Below are positions 26,761-35,411 of a stretch of 64,000 nt of DNA, in pieces. This DNA is from Bacillus shivajii (GTDB lineage: Bacteria; Bacillota; Bacilli; Bacillales; Salisediminibacteriaceae): assembly GCF_020519665.1 (NCBI RefSeq), contig NZ_CP084703.1, forward strand, positions 3,782,001-3,846,000, read 5' to 3'. The notes below the pieces were generated by a model. It was not told the DNA's origin and did not search any database. It saw only the letters and a list, made by a program, of their open reading frames with translations. A program made the position numbers and the translations under genes. The first letter of the stretch is position 1; each line of letters opens with the position of its first letter.

Positions 26761-28023
26761 CTACTCTAAAGATTTTTCGACAAGTGCCTGGCACTTTATA
26801 TAAGCCATTAATAGTTTAACACCCATGTGTAAATCTTCAAGGGTTGCATGTTCTTCTGGGTGGTGGCTTAACCCGTCTTGACATGGAATAAAGAAAAGCC
26901 CAGACGGCCATTTTTTTGCCATGTTCATGACGTCATGTCCCGCTCCGCTAATCATTATATGGCCACGGTAACCTTCTGCCTCCCCTAACTCGCATAATGT
27001 TTCCATCAGTTCAGCATCAAGCTTCACCGAAGGGTTATTGACGAGTGTTTCGATATCGATTGAAACAGTGTGCTGCTCTTCGATTTCCTGACATTTTTCT
27101 TTGATCATCGCAGCCATTTGTTCCTTCAACCCGTCATCAACACTACGAATATCAATGCCAAGCTCAACAGTTCCCGGAATGACATTCATCGCGTTTGGTT
27201 TTGCACTAATTGTACTCACCGTCGCCACAATTGCATGTTCCGAGTCGTTTGAAAGTTTCTCACCTTGTTCTGAAATATAGGAAATAAGTGGAGCTGCTGC
27301 GACAAGGGCATCTTGACGCATCCCCATCGGTGTCGTTCCCGTGTGACTCATTTTCCCGCGGACCGTAACCTTTAAGCGAATCGGGCAAGCAACAGCAGAC
27401 ACGGCTCCAAATTGTGCACCAGCATTTTCAATGACTGTGCCTTGTTCAATATGTAGTTCTACGAAACTTTTAATCTCGTCTTTTTTCCGTTCAGCTTGTT
27501 CGATCGTGCTCCATGATAGTCCTGTTTGTTCAACAGCTTCCTTAATCGTCACGCCATTTTCATCTTGTACATCTGCTAAATTGTTTGGCTCGAGAAGTCC
27601 TGAGATTGCCTTACTTCCAATCGTTGAAATCCCGAAGCGCGCAGATTCTTCTGAAGCAAAACAAATGACTTCAATTGGGTGATCTGGCTCGAACTTTTCA
27701 TCTTTCAGTGCTTTCATTGCACCTAGCGCACATAGGACACCAGCTACTCCATCATAACCACCACCTTGTGTTACGGTATCGACGTGGGAGCCGAGCACGA
27801 TCGCTGGTTTGCTTAAGTGCTCATCTTGTGGGTCCCAGCGTGCGATCAAGTTGCCAGCTTCATCTCCTCTAACTGTTAATCCAAGGCTTTCAGCAATTTC
27901 ACGAAATACCGCCATCGATTTGAGTTCTTCATCACTATATCCGAGTCTAGTAAAACCGTCTTTTTGATTCATTGAATCAACGAGGTTTAATGCTTTTAGT
28001 TGTTGATCTAACCATTGTTGCAT
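26761..28023 (-). CDS. M20-family Zn-dependent amidase/hydantoinase-type hydrolase (AllC/N-carbamoyl-amino-acid hydrolase-like)
   Basis: The protein has 420 residues. Metal-site motifs are visible: VLGSHVDTV (about 80), GGYDGVAGVL (about 90), FASEESARFG (about 129) and ELHIEQG (about 190), with a terminal FIPCQDGLSHHPEE. This is the pattern of N-carbamoyl-L-amino acid hydrolase, allantoate amidohydrolase and ureidoglycolate hydrolase; sequence alone does not decide. The operon context (AbgT transporter, two M20D amidases) points to acylated or carbamoylated amino acids. The last codons contain an AAGTGCC-T-GGCACTT palindrome (26782-26796), so the C-terminal tail has probably been reshaped by a repeat. 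Confidence 0.85.
   Translation of the reverse strand: MQQWLDQQLKALNLVDSMNQKDGFTRLGYSDEELKSMAVFREIAESLGLTVRGDEAGNLIARWDPQDEHLSKPAIVLGSHVDTVTQGGGYDGVAGVLCALGAMKALKDEKFEPDHPIEVICFASEESARFGISTIGSKAISGLLEPNNLADVQDENGVTIKEAVEQTGLSWSTIEQAERKKDEIKSFVELHIEQGTVIENAGAQFGAVSAVACPIRLKVTVRGKMSHTGTTPMGMRQDALVAAAPLISYISEQGEKLSNDSEHAIVATVSTISAKPNAMNVIPGTVELGIDIRSVDDGLKEQMAAMIKEKCQEIEEQHTVSIDIETLVNNPSVKLDAELMETLCELGEAEGYRGHIMISGAGHDVMNMAKKWPSGLFFIPCQDGLSHHPEEHATLEDLHMGVKLLMAYIKCQALVEKSLE
26782..26796. repeat. GTGCCTGGCAC palindrome inside a coding 3' end
   Basis: AAGTGCC-T-GGCACTT lies within the last 12 codons of the M20 hydrolase gene. It is the same palindrome found at 14103-14115 and 49669-49714. Confidence 0.7.
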
Positions 28024-28059
28024 GTGAGTTCCTCCCCCTTGTTTTTAGTTGGTCATTGG

Positions 28060-28180
28060 GTGTGCCAGGTCGGTTTATGCCTGGTGGATTTATACCTGGT
28101 AGATCCATACCTGGTAGATCCATACCTGGTATATTCATACCTGGTAGATTCATACCTGTCACTCCGATGCCAGGCACCTC
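28060..28180. repeat. 15-bp tandem array flanked by GTGCCAGG halves
   Basis: About six units of the type ACCTGGTAGATTCAT (15 bp) run from 28078 to 28157. GTGCCAGGT stands at the left end and ATGCCAGGCACC at the right end. It fills the 211-bp gap between abgA and the M20 hydrolase gene. A frame across it would encode PGM-type five-residue repeats but has no ribosome site. Confidence 0.75.
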
Positions 28181-28234
28181 CCCTATCCGTTATATACAAC
28201 ACGTATAAATAACCAACATCGGACACATTCGACA

Positions 28235-29542
28235 TTATTTTTTCGCTAAGTGCCACAATAATCTTGCGTACGTTTCCACACCAATACCCAGCACGTCTTC
28301 GTCATAATCAAACTTCGGGTGGTGGTGACCTGCTGGCAGTGGTGTTCCAAATAGCATATATGTTGCTTTCCCACCGCATTCTTGCACTCGTCTGATCATA
28401 TATGTTGCATCCTCAGACCCACCAAGACTCGCTTTCGGAATGACGCGAGTAATTGATTCGCTCTCATGGCACGCGTTTTCGACGACATCGATCCACTCTG
28501 GGTCACATTCTACGTTAATCCCTTCACCAACTCGTTCGATTTCGACTTCAACATCGTGCATCGTTGCAACCGATTCAATGATGCGAATCGCTTCATTTGC
28601 CATGTATTCGTTTAACTCCGTCGTTTCCCCGCGTGTTTCAAGTTCAAGTCGTCCGAAATCAGCAATGATATTTCGTCCGCTGCCAGCTTCCATTTTTCCA
28701 ACATTGATTCTCGTTGCACCATTTGAGTGACGCGGGATTGCATGTAAATGAACAGCGGCTGCTGATGCAGCAAGTAAGGCGTTCTTCCCTTCTTGAGGTT
28801 CGACACCAGCATGCGCTGATTTACCGCGAAACTGAACATTGATTTTCGATGTCGCTAAAAATCCCGTCGTTGTAGCGGCAATGTCACCGACTTGTAAGTG
28901 TTGAATGCCGATGTGCCCGGTTAAAAAATGATCGACATCATCAAGCCAGCCTTTTTCAACCATCGATAATGCTCCGCGGCTGCCTTCTTCAGCTGGTTGG
29001 AAGAGTAACGTGATTTTTCCGGTCAACTCGTCTTTCATTTCTGAAATCCATTTCGCAAGACCGATACCGATCGTTGTATGACCGTCATGTGCGCACGCGT
29101 GCATTTGACCGAAGTTTTTCGACGTGAAATTATCAGAAGCAGGCAAGTGGTCGTTCGTGTCTGCTTCCTTGATTGGAAGTGCATCGATATCAAAACGGAA
29201 GGCAACATGTGGCCCTTCAATCCCTGAATCAAACTCCGCGACGAGTCCAGTATGGCCACCTGACATTTTTTCGATATAGTTTTCGGGAACACCTAGCTCG
29301 CGTGCACGTTCTTCTGCATTCGTTAAAACTTGATCCTCTGGTACACCCATTCGTTTTTCCGAGACGAGTACATCTTTACCAACCGTAAGCGTAAAGCCGA
29401 GGTCAGCTAGTTCCTCGACAATGACGTACGTCGTGTAATATTCGGTCCAGCCAACCTCAGGATATTGATGAAGCTTTCGCCTCAGTGATTTGAGTTCCGA
29501 TTTTATTTTTGTGAAAAAATGATTGAAGTCTCTATCACACAT
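28235..29542 (-). CDS. abgA: AbgA-like M20D amidohydrolase (p-aminobenzoyl-glutamate hydrolase subunit A type)
   Basis: The 435-residue protein matches E. coli AbgA along its length as far as I can recall it: HQYPEVGWTEY, a long RMGVPEDQ insertion near residue 65, FRFDIDALPI, MHACAHDGHTTIG (metal site, about 144), FQPAEEGSRGA, then GGSEDATYM and LPAGHHHPKFD at the end. AbgA with AbgB splits p-aminobenzoyl-glutamate, a folate breakdown product. No AbgB of usual length is here; the two other M20 enzymes of the operon may act instead. It has an AAGGAGA site and lies only five bases downstream of the preceding amidohydrolase gene, so the two are translated as a unit. Confidence 0.85.
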   Translation of the reverse strand: MCDRDFNHFFTKIKSELKSLRRKLHQYPEVGWTEYYTTYVIVEELADLGFTLTVGKDVLVSEKRMGVPEDQVLTNAEERARELGVPENYIEKMSGGHTGLVAEFDSGIEGPHVAFRFDIDALPIKEADTNDHLPASDNFTSKNFGQMHACAHDGHTTIGIGLAKWISEMKDELTGKITLLFQPAEEGSRGALSMVEKGWLDDVDHFLTGHIGIQHLQVGDIAATTTGFLATSKINVQFRGKSAHAGVEPQEGKNALLAASAAAVHLHAIPRHSNGATRINVGKMEAGSGRNIIADFGRLELETRGETTELNEYMANEAIRIIESVATMHDVEVEIERVGEGINVECDPEWIDVVENACHESESITRVIPKASLGGSEDATYMIRRVQECGGKATYMLFGTPLPAGHHHPKFDYDEDVLGIGVETYARLLWHLAKK

Positions 29543-29547
29543 GACGT

Positions 29548-30747
29548 TTATTCTCCTTTTTGTAATTTATATAAGGCGTCGATCGCGACTTGCACCATGA
29601 ATTCTGTTCCGTAAGAAAGTGCGTTTTCATCAATTTTAAATTCTGGATCGTGAAGCGGCTTTTGTTTTTCGACACCAGGAAGGGCTGTCCCAAGCCAAAA
29701 GTAAGCACCTGGGTACTTCAGTAAAAAGCGGCTGAAGTCCTCTCCCCCAAGGGATGGTTCCACTTCTGGGGTAGCCTCTGTGCCATACATACTGACAGCG
29801 GTTTGCTGAATGTGTTCTGCCCATGTCGGATCGTTCACCGTAGCAGGATAGCCATCATAATATTCAATTGTCGCTTTCGCGTCCATCGCTTCCGTAACAC
29901 CGTTTACGATTTGGTGGAATCTATTTTTCACCATTTCCTTCGTTTTCGGCTTGTACGTCCTGATTGTTCCTTCAATTACGACCTTGTCAGCAATGACGTT
30001 GTAGCGAGAGCCACCTTCAATTTTTCCAATCGTTAACACAGCGGAGTCGACCGGATCGACGTTTCGACTAACGATTGTTTGCAAGTTCGTCATCACCGCA
30101 TTGGCGACGATGATGGCATCTACCGTTTGGTGTGGCATGCTCGCATGACCACCGGCACCTTCAATGACAATTTTAAAACGGTCAGACGCACCCATCATCG
30201 GTCCTGGCAGCGCACCAATTTGTCCCACTGGCAAGTCCGGCCACACGTGCTGGGCAAAAATCGCGTCAGGCTGATGCTCATCAAAAACGCCATCCTCCAT
30301 CATCGGTTTCGCGCCACCAATTGGCGTAATCTCTTCTGACGGTTGAAAAACAAGAAGCACTTTTCCCGGAATCTCGTCTTTCATTTCATTGAGGATTTTT
30401 CCCGCTCCAAGTAGCATCGCCGTATGAGCATCATGCCCACACGCATGCATTTTCCCTGTTACTTTGGATACAAACTCGTGCGTGTTTTCTTCTTCAATGG
30501 GCAGAGCATCCATATCCGCTCGAAGCGCAACCGTTTTGCCTGGCTTTCCACCTTCAATAACGCCAAGTACCCCCGTTTTCGCGTAACCTGTCTTGTACGG
30601 AATTCCGTAGCTATCGAGCGTTTCCTGAACTTTTTTCGATGTTTCATATTCTTCACCACTCAGCTCAGGATGCTGATGAAAATGTCTACGAATCTCTAAA
30701 ACTTCCTGAAAAACTTGTTCTCCTTGACCTTTTACTGTTGGTTTCAT
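29548..30747 (-). CDS. M20D amidohydrolase (N-acyl-amino-acid hydrolase, HipO/YxeP type)
   Basis: The 399-residue enzyme is of usual length for the subfamily. Motifs: HFHQHPELSGEE (about 23), ALRADMDALPI (about 74), MHACGHDAHTAML (about 102), VFQPSEE (about 132), AGGHASMPH (about 193) and PSLGGEDFSRFL (about 356). These are the Mn/Zn-binding and dimer-interface signatures of peptidase M20D. Such enzymes remove acyl groups such as acetyl, benzoyl or indole-3-acetyl from amino acids. It is placed between abgT and abgA; a terminator and a tandem repeat lie between it and abgT, so it may also have its own promoter. Confidence 0.88.
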   Translation of the reverse strand: MKPTVKGQGEQVFQEVLEIRRHFHQHPELSGEEYETSKKVQETLDSYGIPYKTGYAKTGVLGVIEGGKPGKTVALRADMDALPIEEENTHEFVSKVTGKMHACGHDAHTAMLLGAGKILNEMKDEIPGKVLLVFQPSEEITPIGGAKPMMEDGVFDEHQPDAIFAQHVWPDLPVGQIGALPGPMMGASDRFKIVIEGAGGHASMPHQTVDAIIVANAVMTNLQTIVSRNVDPVDSAVLTIGKIEGGSRYNVIADKVVIEGTIRTYKPKTKEMVKNRFHQIVNGVTEAMDAKATIEYYDGYPATVNDPTWAEHIQQTAVSMYGTEATPEVEPSLGGEDFSRFLLKYPGAYFWLGTALPGVEKQKPLHDPEFKIDENALSYGTEFMVQVAIDALYKLQKGE

Positions 30748-30801
30748 TTAAATCACTCCGTGGTGTAATGGTTATTTACTTGGATTAGATATTCTATTCT
30801 G

Positions 30802-30940
30802 TTCTATGCGCAGAATCTCACTTCCTATGCGCGCAATCTACCCTTCTATGCGCAGAATCTCACTTCCTATGCGCACAATTCACCGCTCTATGCGCAGAAT
30901 TTCGCTTTCTATGCGCGCAATTCACCGCTCTATGCACACC
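30802..30940. repeat. Tandem array of seven 20-22 bp units (TATGCGCAGAAT type)
   Basis: Units start CTATGCGC and alternate between CAGAATCTCAC and GCAATCTACC or ACAATTCACC. The basic period is therefore a 42-bp dimer. It directly follows the abgT terminator and precedes the amidohydrolase gene at 30747. Confidence 0.75.
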
Positions 30941-30951
30941 TGTCGACCTAT

Positions 30952-30987
30952 TAAAAAGAAAGGGAGTAGCCCTAGACCCACTCCCTT
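30952..30987 (-). terminator. Terminator after abgT
   Basis: AAGGGAGT pairs with ACTCCCTT over 12 bases; on the minus strand TCTTTTT follows. It lies between abgT and the next gene of the same cluster, so it may set different levels of the transporter and the hydrolases. Confidence 0.7.
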
Positions 30988-31041
30988 ACATTTACTCTAT
31001 CACACGTCGCTCGACTCTAGTTTTCTATCAATCAGCAAACG

Positions 31042-32580
31042 TTAGTTTAAAAACATCTCTACTCCTGGGCCGATTGGGATACCGATCATCGTCCAAACGA
31101 CGAAGATGACAATCCAGAAAGCAAGGAAGAAGATTGTGTATGGAAGCATGATCGAAAAGAGTGTTCCGAATCCTGCTTTTTTATCGTATTCACGCATGAA
31201 AGCGAGAACAACGAGCATGTATGGGTTAAGTGGCGTAATAATGTTTGTTGATGAATCACCGAGACGATATGCTAGCTGAACGATCGCCGGATCATAGTTT
31301 AATAGCATAAACATCGGGATAAAGATTGGTGCCATCAATGCCCATTGTGCTGAACCACTGAAAATAAATAAGTTAAGTACGGCTGTTAATAATGTGAAAC
31401 CGACGATAACGCCAACTCCAGTTAAGTTTGCTTCTTGTAAAAATTGTGCACTGTTTACCGCAATCCAGATTCCGAGGTTACTCCAGTTGAAATATGCGAT
31501 AAACTGAGCCGCTGCGAAAATAAGGACGATGTATGCAGACATATCCTTCATTGATTCAGCCATGTAATTTGGAATGTCACTTGTTCCTTTAATTTTTCCA
31601 ACTGTTAAACCGTAAGCAACGGCAACAGTAATAAAGAAGAATAAAATGATTGGAATGATTCCGCTTAAAAATGGTGATGGAACGATTCCGCCATCTTCCC
31701 CTCTTAACGGAGCGCCAGCTGGTAAAACGACGAGTGCAATTAACCCAATGTAAACAAGGCCAGCAATCATTGCGTTACGAAGACCGCGATTTTCTTCATC
31801 TGTTACTTTTTCAAGACTTCTTTCTGCATCGCCTTCATAATTTCCAAGCTTTGGCTCAATGATTTTTTCCGTAACAAAAGCACCAACAACCATGAGCATC
31901 AAGACAGAGAAAATCATGAAGAACCAGTTATCAACTGGTGTAACGACGATATTTGGATCAATCGTTTGAGCGACTTCCGTTGAAATCCCTGATAACAATG
32001 CGTCAGTTCCGGCGATAAACACGTTCGCTGTAAACCCAGCACCTGCACCGGCAAAACCAGCTGCTAGACCTGCTAATGGATGTCTTCCTAAACCGTAAAA
32101 CACCATCGCCGCAAGTGGCGGTACGATAATAAATGCTGCATCTGAAGCTAAGTTTCCAATAACTCCTGCAAAAAGCACGGCATACGTCACTAACGCTGGT
32201 GGTGCATTAAGGATCGATTTTCTCATAAATGCTTGGATCAAGCCTACCTTTTGGGCAAGTCCGATACCTAACATCATCACTAGTACGAGCCCAAGTGGTG
32301 CGAAGCCGACAAAGTTATCGAGCATCGAATCAATAATAAAGCGAAGTCCTTCCGCTGAGATTAAGCTTTGGATCGCCATTTCTTCTTCTGTCCCTGGGTG
32401 GACAACCGTTACACCAAATAAGTTTACGACTGCCGACAAACCGATAACAAATAGTGCTAAGTAAACAAATAACATAAATGGATGAGGTAGTTTATTCCCT
32501 ACTTTCTCTACTCCATCCAAAAATCGCATGAAAAGTCCTTTCTTTTCAGTACCATTTGGCTGTAATCCTGGATCAGTCAT
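31042..32580 (-). CDS. abgT: AbgT-family transporter
   Basis: This 512-residue protein has about 12 hydrophobic segments. It carries AbgT signatures: NKLPHPFMLFVYLALFVIG near the start, a GLAAGFAGAGAGFTANVFI stretch (about 173), FSGSAQWALMAPIFIP and the terminal DSSTNIITPLNPYML. Family members take up p-aminobenzoyl-glutamate, or export sulfonamides in some species. Linkage to AbgA and two further M20 hydrolases supports uptake of an acylated amino acid. It is the first gene of the operon, with an AAGGAAGGTG site and a palindrome in the leader (32615-32635). Confidence 0.92.
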   Translation of the reverse strand: MTDPGLQPNGTEKKGLFMRFLDGVEKVGNKLPHPFMLFVYLALFVIGLSAVVNLFGVTVVHPGTEEEMAIQSLISAEGLRFIIDSMLDNFVGFAPLGLVLVMMLGIGLAQKVGLIQAFMRKSILNAPPALVTYAVLFAGVIGNLASDAAFIIVPPLAAMVFYGLGRHPLAGLAAGFAGAGAGFTANVFIAGTDALLSGISTEVAQTIDPNIVVTPVDNWFFMIFSVLMLMVVGAFVTEKIIEPKLGNYEGDAERSLEKVTDEENRGLRNAMIAGLVYIGLIALVVLPAGAPLRGEDGGIVPSPFLSGIIPIILFFFITVAVAYGLTVGKIKGTSDIPNYMAESMKDMSAYIVLIFAAAQFIAYFNWSNLGIWIAVNSAQFLQEANLTGVGVIVGFTLLTAVLNLFIFSGSAQWALMAPIFIPMFMLLNYDPAIVQLAYRLGDSSTNIITPLNPYMLVVLAFMREYDKKAGFGTLFSIMLPYTIFFLAFWIVIFVVWTMIGIPIGPGVEMFLN

Positions 32581-32614
32581 ACAAACACCTTCCTTCTAAA
32601 AAATAATTTTCGGC

Positions 32615-32635
32615 ATTAAGGAAAATATCCTTAAT
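32615..32635 (-). promoter_or_regulatory. Candidate operator in the abgT leader
   Basis: ATTAAGGA (32615-32622) and its exact complement TCCTTAAT (32628-32635) are separated by five bases, about 35 bases before the abgT start. The symmetry and spacing fit a dimeric regulator site; the winged-helix protein at the end of the operon is the obvious candidate. The region upstream (32640-32750) is very AT-rich and must hold the promoter. Confidence 0.45.
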
Positions 32636-32879
32636 TATTCCGTTATTAACTAAAATATCATACATTATATAAATTGTCTTTATAAATTTATAAATTGCCC
32701 TAAAAATTAAAAATTTTCTTATTATTCACATTGAACATATCTTCAAATTAAGTCCGAATGACAAAGGCCTTTAATGTTACAAACAAAGCATCGTTGACCT
32801 AACTTCATATTTAAGAGGTTTCGCATAAAAACACTTATAATTTCAATCTTTTAATATAGCCACTGTTAAAGGACATTTT

Positions 32880-33020
32880 GATTGCGAGAGAGTTTGATGA
32901 GTGAAAAGGAGAGACTCCAGAGGGAAAACAAGGTTTTCCTTGCATCAGAAAGTCCATCGATGAAGGAGCAACGAACGATACTTCTTCGATTTTGCTATGC
33001 TCTATATCGACAGACTTACA
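32880..33020. repeat. Degenerate intergenic repeat remnant
   Basis: The segment contains AGACTCCAGAGGGAAAAC and a GGAAAAC-AAG-GTTTTCC hairpin. The first is reminiscent of the GACTCC... core in the repeats at 52535 and 60004. No gene with a ribosome site crosses it. Assignment to the same repeat class is tentative. Confidence 0.3.
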
Positions 33021-33112
33021 CATAGCGGTTTACAGTACTGATATCGGGTTTGTACCTATAAGCAAAAGGGCAGCCTTATAAGAAGAAATCAACACTGAAA
33101 TTTTACATATCC

Positions 33113-33153
33113 AATAAAAAAATATGGAAAAGCTACTAAGAGCTCTTCCATAT
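33113..33153 (-). terminator. Terminator of the 91-residue hypothetical gene
   Basis: ATATGGAA.AGCT pairs with AGCT.TTCCATAT, and seven T follow on the minus strand. Confidence 0.8.
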
Positions 33154-33176
33154 CCAAAAATTAATCATATGATTTT

Positions 33177-33452
33177 TTAACCTGCAACTTGATCTGACCT
33201 ATTTACATGATTAACGCAAAAAATGTCATAAGTACTTCCTGCAACATTTTTCACTCGATGTAATTCAAAGTAACCAAATTCATCTGCTTTCGTTTCATAT
33301 AATTCTACAATGTTACCACCAGAATCTTTTAGTTCAAGTTGAACAGTTTGCTCTAAATTCTCATGATAAACAAATCCAAGTATTAATAACGTTCCATCTG
33401 TCTGTTCATACACATAAGACTCTATATTAGAGTTTTCACTTATATGTTGCAT
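33177..33452 (-). CDS. Hypothetical protein with beta-rich fold
   Basis: The 91-residue protein has an AAGGGAG site before ATG. It has no signal or membrane segment. The sequence alternates in a beta-strand pattern (LILGFVYHENLEQTVQLELKD, then YFELHRVKN) and could be a small beta-sandwich like the carboxypeptidase-regulatory or Ig-like class. It has its own terminator and lies between the abg operon and the aromatic cluster. I do not recognise the family. Confidence 0.6.
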   Translation of the reverse strand: MQHISENSNIESYVYEQTDGTLLILGFVYHENLEQTVQLELKDSGGNIVELYETKADEFGYFELHRVKNVAGSTYDIFCVNHVNRSDQVAG

Positions 33453-33534
33453 AGTTTTCTCCCTTTCATTACAAAAATAAAGTCACTCACTAACTCTCGT
33501 CATATTTTATACAACATAGAAGATAAGGTGTATA

Positions 33535-34605
33535 CTAGTTTGTAATTAATTGTTTTCTAGTAAGAAACCCTTCAATAATCGTCCGTAACATTTGACCATC
33601 CATATTTAATATTGGTAAACCTGCTTGTTCCAATAGTTTTCTAGTATTTTTATCATCAAATGTAATCGTACGGTTCAAGTAATCCTTAAAGATCGCCAGG
33701 GCTTGATTAATTTTCACTTCTTCTTGCGTAAGTTCACCTGCTTTATCTGGAGAAATAAGTTCAATTGTAGGAAAATCAAATACTTCTCTAATCATTTTCA
33801 TGATACTGTCATTAGACGGTGGCATGTGATTCGTTAAGTTGTATACTGTGTTTTTCTCACCATAATCTAAACCAAGCATGAGTAAATTCGTAACATAATC
33901 GACAGGGATAAGGTTTGACTTTGTATGCTGGTCCATCATTAAACGGTAGTTTTCAAGACGTGGTTGAGCCATTCTCATTGTTCTACGCTTCAATAGTTCT
34001 ACCGCCTTCAAAATACCATAAAGACCAAATGTCGTATCTGCTTCACCTGTTCGTGAGTCGCCGATAATAATTCCCGGGCGCATAATGACAACATCAAAGA
34101 CGTCTTGATAAGACATGACCGTATGCTCAGCTGTACATTTACTTTCCTCATAAGCATTCAAGAAGGTTGTCTCTTCAAGAGGATACAACGCTTCGACACC
34201 GTTATTTCGGTTGCCAAGCGTATAAGCTGTACTTACATGAATGAACTTTTTCACTTGTAACGCTTCAGCTAGTTCGAGAACGTTTTTCGTTCCACCAACG
34301 TTAATATGAAACAGCTTTTCACGTTCGTTTTCATCAAATGATAAATAAGCTGCACTATGATAGAAAACATCGATTTTACCGATAAGCCTAGTTAAGTCGT
34401 TTTCGGCAACTCCCGCTCCTTCTAACGATAAATCACCTTCAACAATATGAAGAAAATCCTTTTCATGACTTTCAAGCCTTGCTAACAAAGCCTCGGCTTT
34501 TTTTATACTTCTGACTAAAACAAAAACATTGTGACTTTCCTCTATTAACCTTTTAACTAACGACGACCCTAAAAAACCAGTACCGCCAGTAACAAATATA
34601 TTCAT
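33535..34605 (-). CDS. NAD(P)-dependent SDR epimerase / thioester-reductase-like protein
   Basis: The protein has 356 residues. The Rossmann start FVTGGTGFLGSSLVKRL, an NVGGTKNVLELA strand, and the active-site-like STAY...YEESKCTAE (Tyr-x-x-x-Lys, about 153-157) define an extended short-chain dehydrogenase. The layout, with MRPGIIIGDSRTGE following, is that of NAD-binding_4 (thioester or fatty-acyl-CoA reductase) proteins. It is the most distal gene in the direction of the aromatic operon but is separated by a terminator at 34760, so co-regulation is doubtful. Substrate unknown. Confidence 0.8.
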   Translation of the reverse strand: MNIFVTGGTGFLGSSLVKRLIEESHNVFVLVRSIKKAEALLARLESHEKDFLHIVEGDLSLEGAGVAENDLTRLIGKIDVFYHSAAYLSFDENEREKLFHINVGGTKNVLELAEALQVKKFIHVSTAYTLGNRNNGVEALYPLEETTFLNAYEESKCTAEHTVMSYQDVFDVVIMRPGIIIGDSRTGEADTTFGLYGILKAVELLKRRTMRMAQPRLENYRLMMDQHTKSNLIPVDYVTNLLMLGLDYGEKNTVYNLTNHMPPSNDSIMKMIREVFDFPTIELISPDKAGELTQEEVKINQALAIFKDYLNRTITFDDKNTRKLLEQAGLPILNMDGQMLRTIIEGFLTRKQLITN

Positions 34606-34759
34606 TATCTATACTCCTTACATTATAAGCTGAGTAATCTAACTTCCACTTATATATCATAACATAGAAGTTTTTGTCGAAACACTAGTAATCATCTCCT
34701 ATTAACATAAGTTTAATAGTGTAATTAAACCGTAATGATAGACATATTCATAAAATGAC

Positions 34760-34794
34760 AAAAAAGAGAGGTCATTCACTTCGAATGACCTCTT
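34760..34794 (-). terminator. Terminator ending the aromatic gene cluster
   Basis: AGAGGTCATTC pairs with GAATGACCTCT over ACTTC; a run of six T follows on the minus strand. Confidence 0.9.
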
Positions 34795-34845
34795 TAAACT
34801 ACAATATAGAGTAAACGGAAAATAGTGTTTCCCTTTACCGCTGTA

Positions 34846-35373
34846 TTATGACTTCCCTAATAAAAGGGCGGCTTTTTCATAATCTTCATCAAAGATTAGC
34901 TTCCGAATTCTTGTCGATGAAATGACCTCTCCTTCTGCGCATTTCACTGCTGGAAATTTGTACGCATTAAAATGCTGCTTTAAATCCTCAAGCGTACCAC
35001 TCTTCCCTTTCCCAAACTGAAAGTCTGGTCCCACCCAAATTTCTAATGGCGTTAATCGATTCAACTCTTTGATAAAGTCATCCACAGATCTTGAAGCATA
35101 GTCACGGGTAAACGACGCAAAAATAACATGTGTTACTCCCAACTGTTGGAAATGAGTCATCTTTTCTTCCTGTGTCATTAACATCATTTGATTTTGGAAA
35201 TAGACTCTTGGTGGACGATCAAATGTATATACGACTAAGGGGACACTATATTTGTCAGCTTGAGCCTTAGCTTTATGTATAAGTGCCCGATGACCCCGAT
35301 GGATACCATCGAAGGCCCCAACTGTTACAATTGATTGATTTAACTCAAGCTGATCATTCTTGTAAACGTTCAT
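34846..35373 (-). CDS. Stand-alone FAD synthetase (FMN adenylyltransferase domain)
   Basis: The 175-residue protein corresponds only to the N-terminal half of bifunctional RibF/RibC. It has the nucleotidyltransferase VGAFDGIHRGHRALI (HxGH-like, about 18-32), a conserved WVGPDFQFGKGKSG block (about 114) and ISSTRIRKLI (about 152). The riboflavin kinase half is absent, and length and ends look natural rather than truncated. It would make FAD from FMN and ATP. As last gene of the aromatic cluster it may supply flavin to the HpaB-type monooxygenase (41640-43190). ATG follows AAGGAGATG. Confidence 0.8.
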   Translation of the reverse strand: MNVYKNDQLELNQSIVTVGAFDGIHRGHRALIHKAKAQADKYSVPLVVYTFDRPPRVYFQNQMMLMTQEEKMTHFQQLGVTHVIFASFTRDYASRSVDDFIKELNRLTPLEIWVGPDFQFGKGKSGTLEDLKQHFNAYKFPAVKCAEGEVISSTRIRKLIFDEDYEKAALLLGKS

Positions 35374-35411
35374 TATTCATCTCCTTATCATCGCAGTCTA
35401 TCAACCACCAA

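Noticed and set aside
27977-28177. Open frame encoding PGM/PGI pentapeptide repeats
   Set aside because: It is produced by the 15-bp tandem array, has no ribosome site and overlaps the neighbouring gene start; both strands stay open only because the period is a multiple of three.
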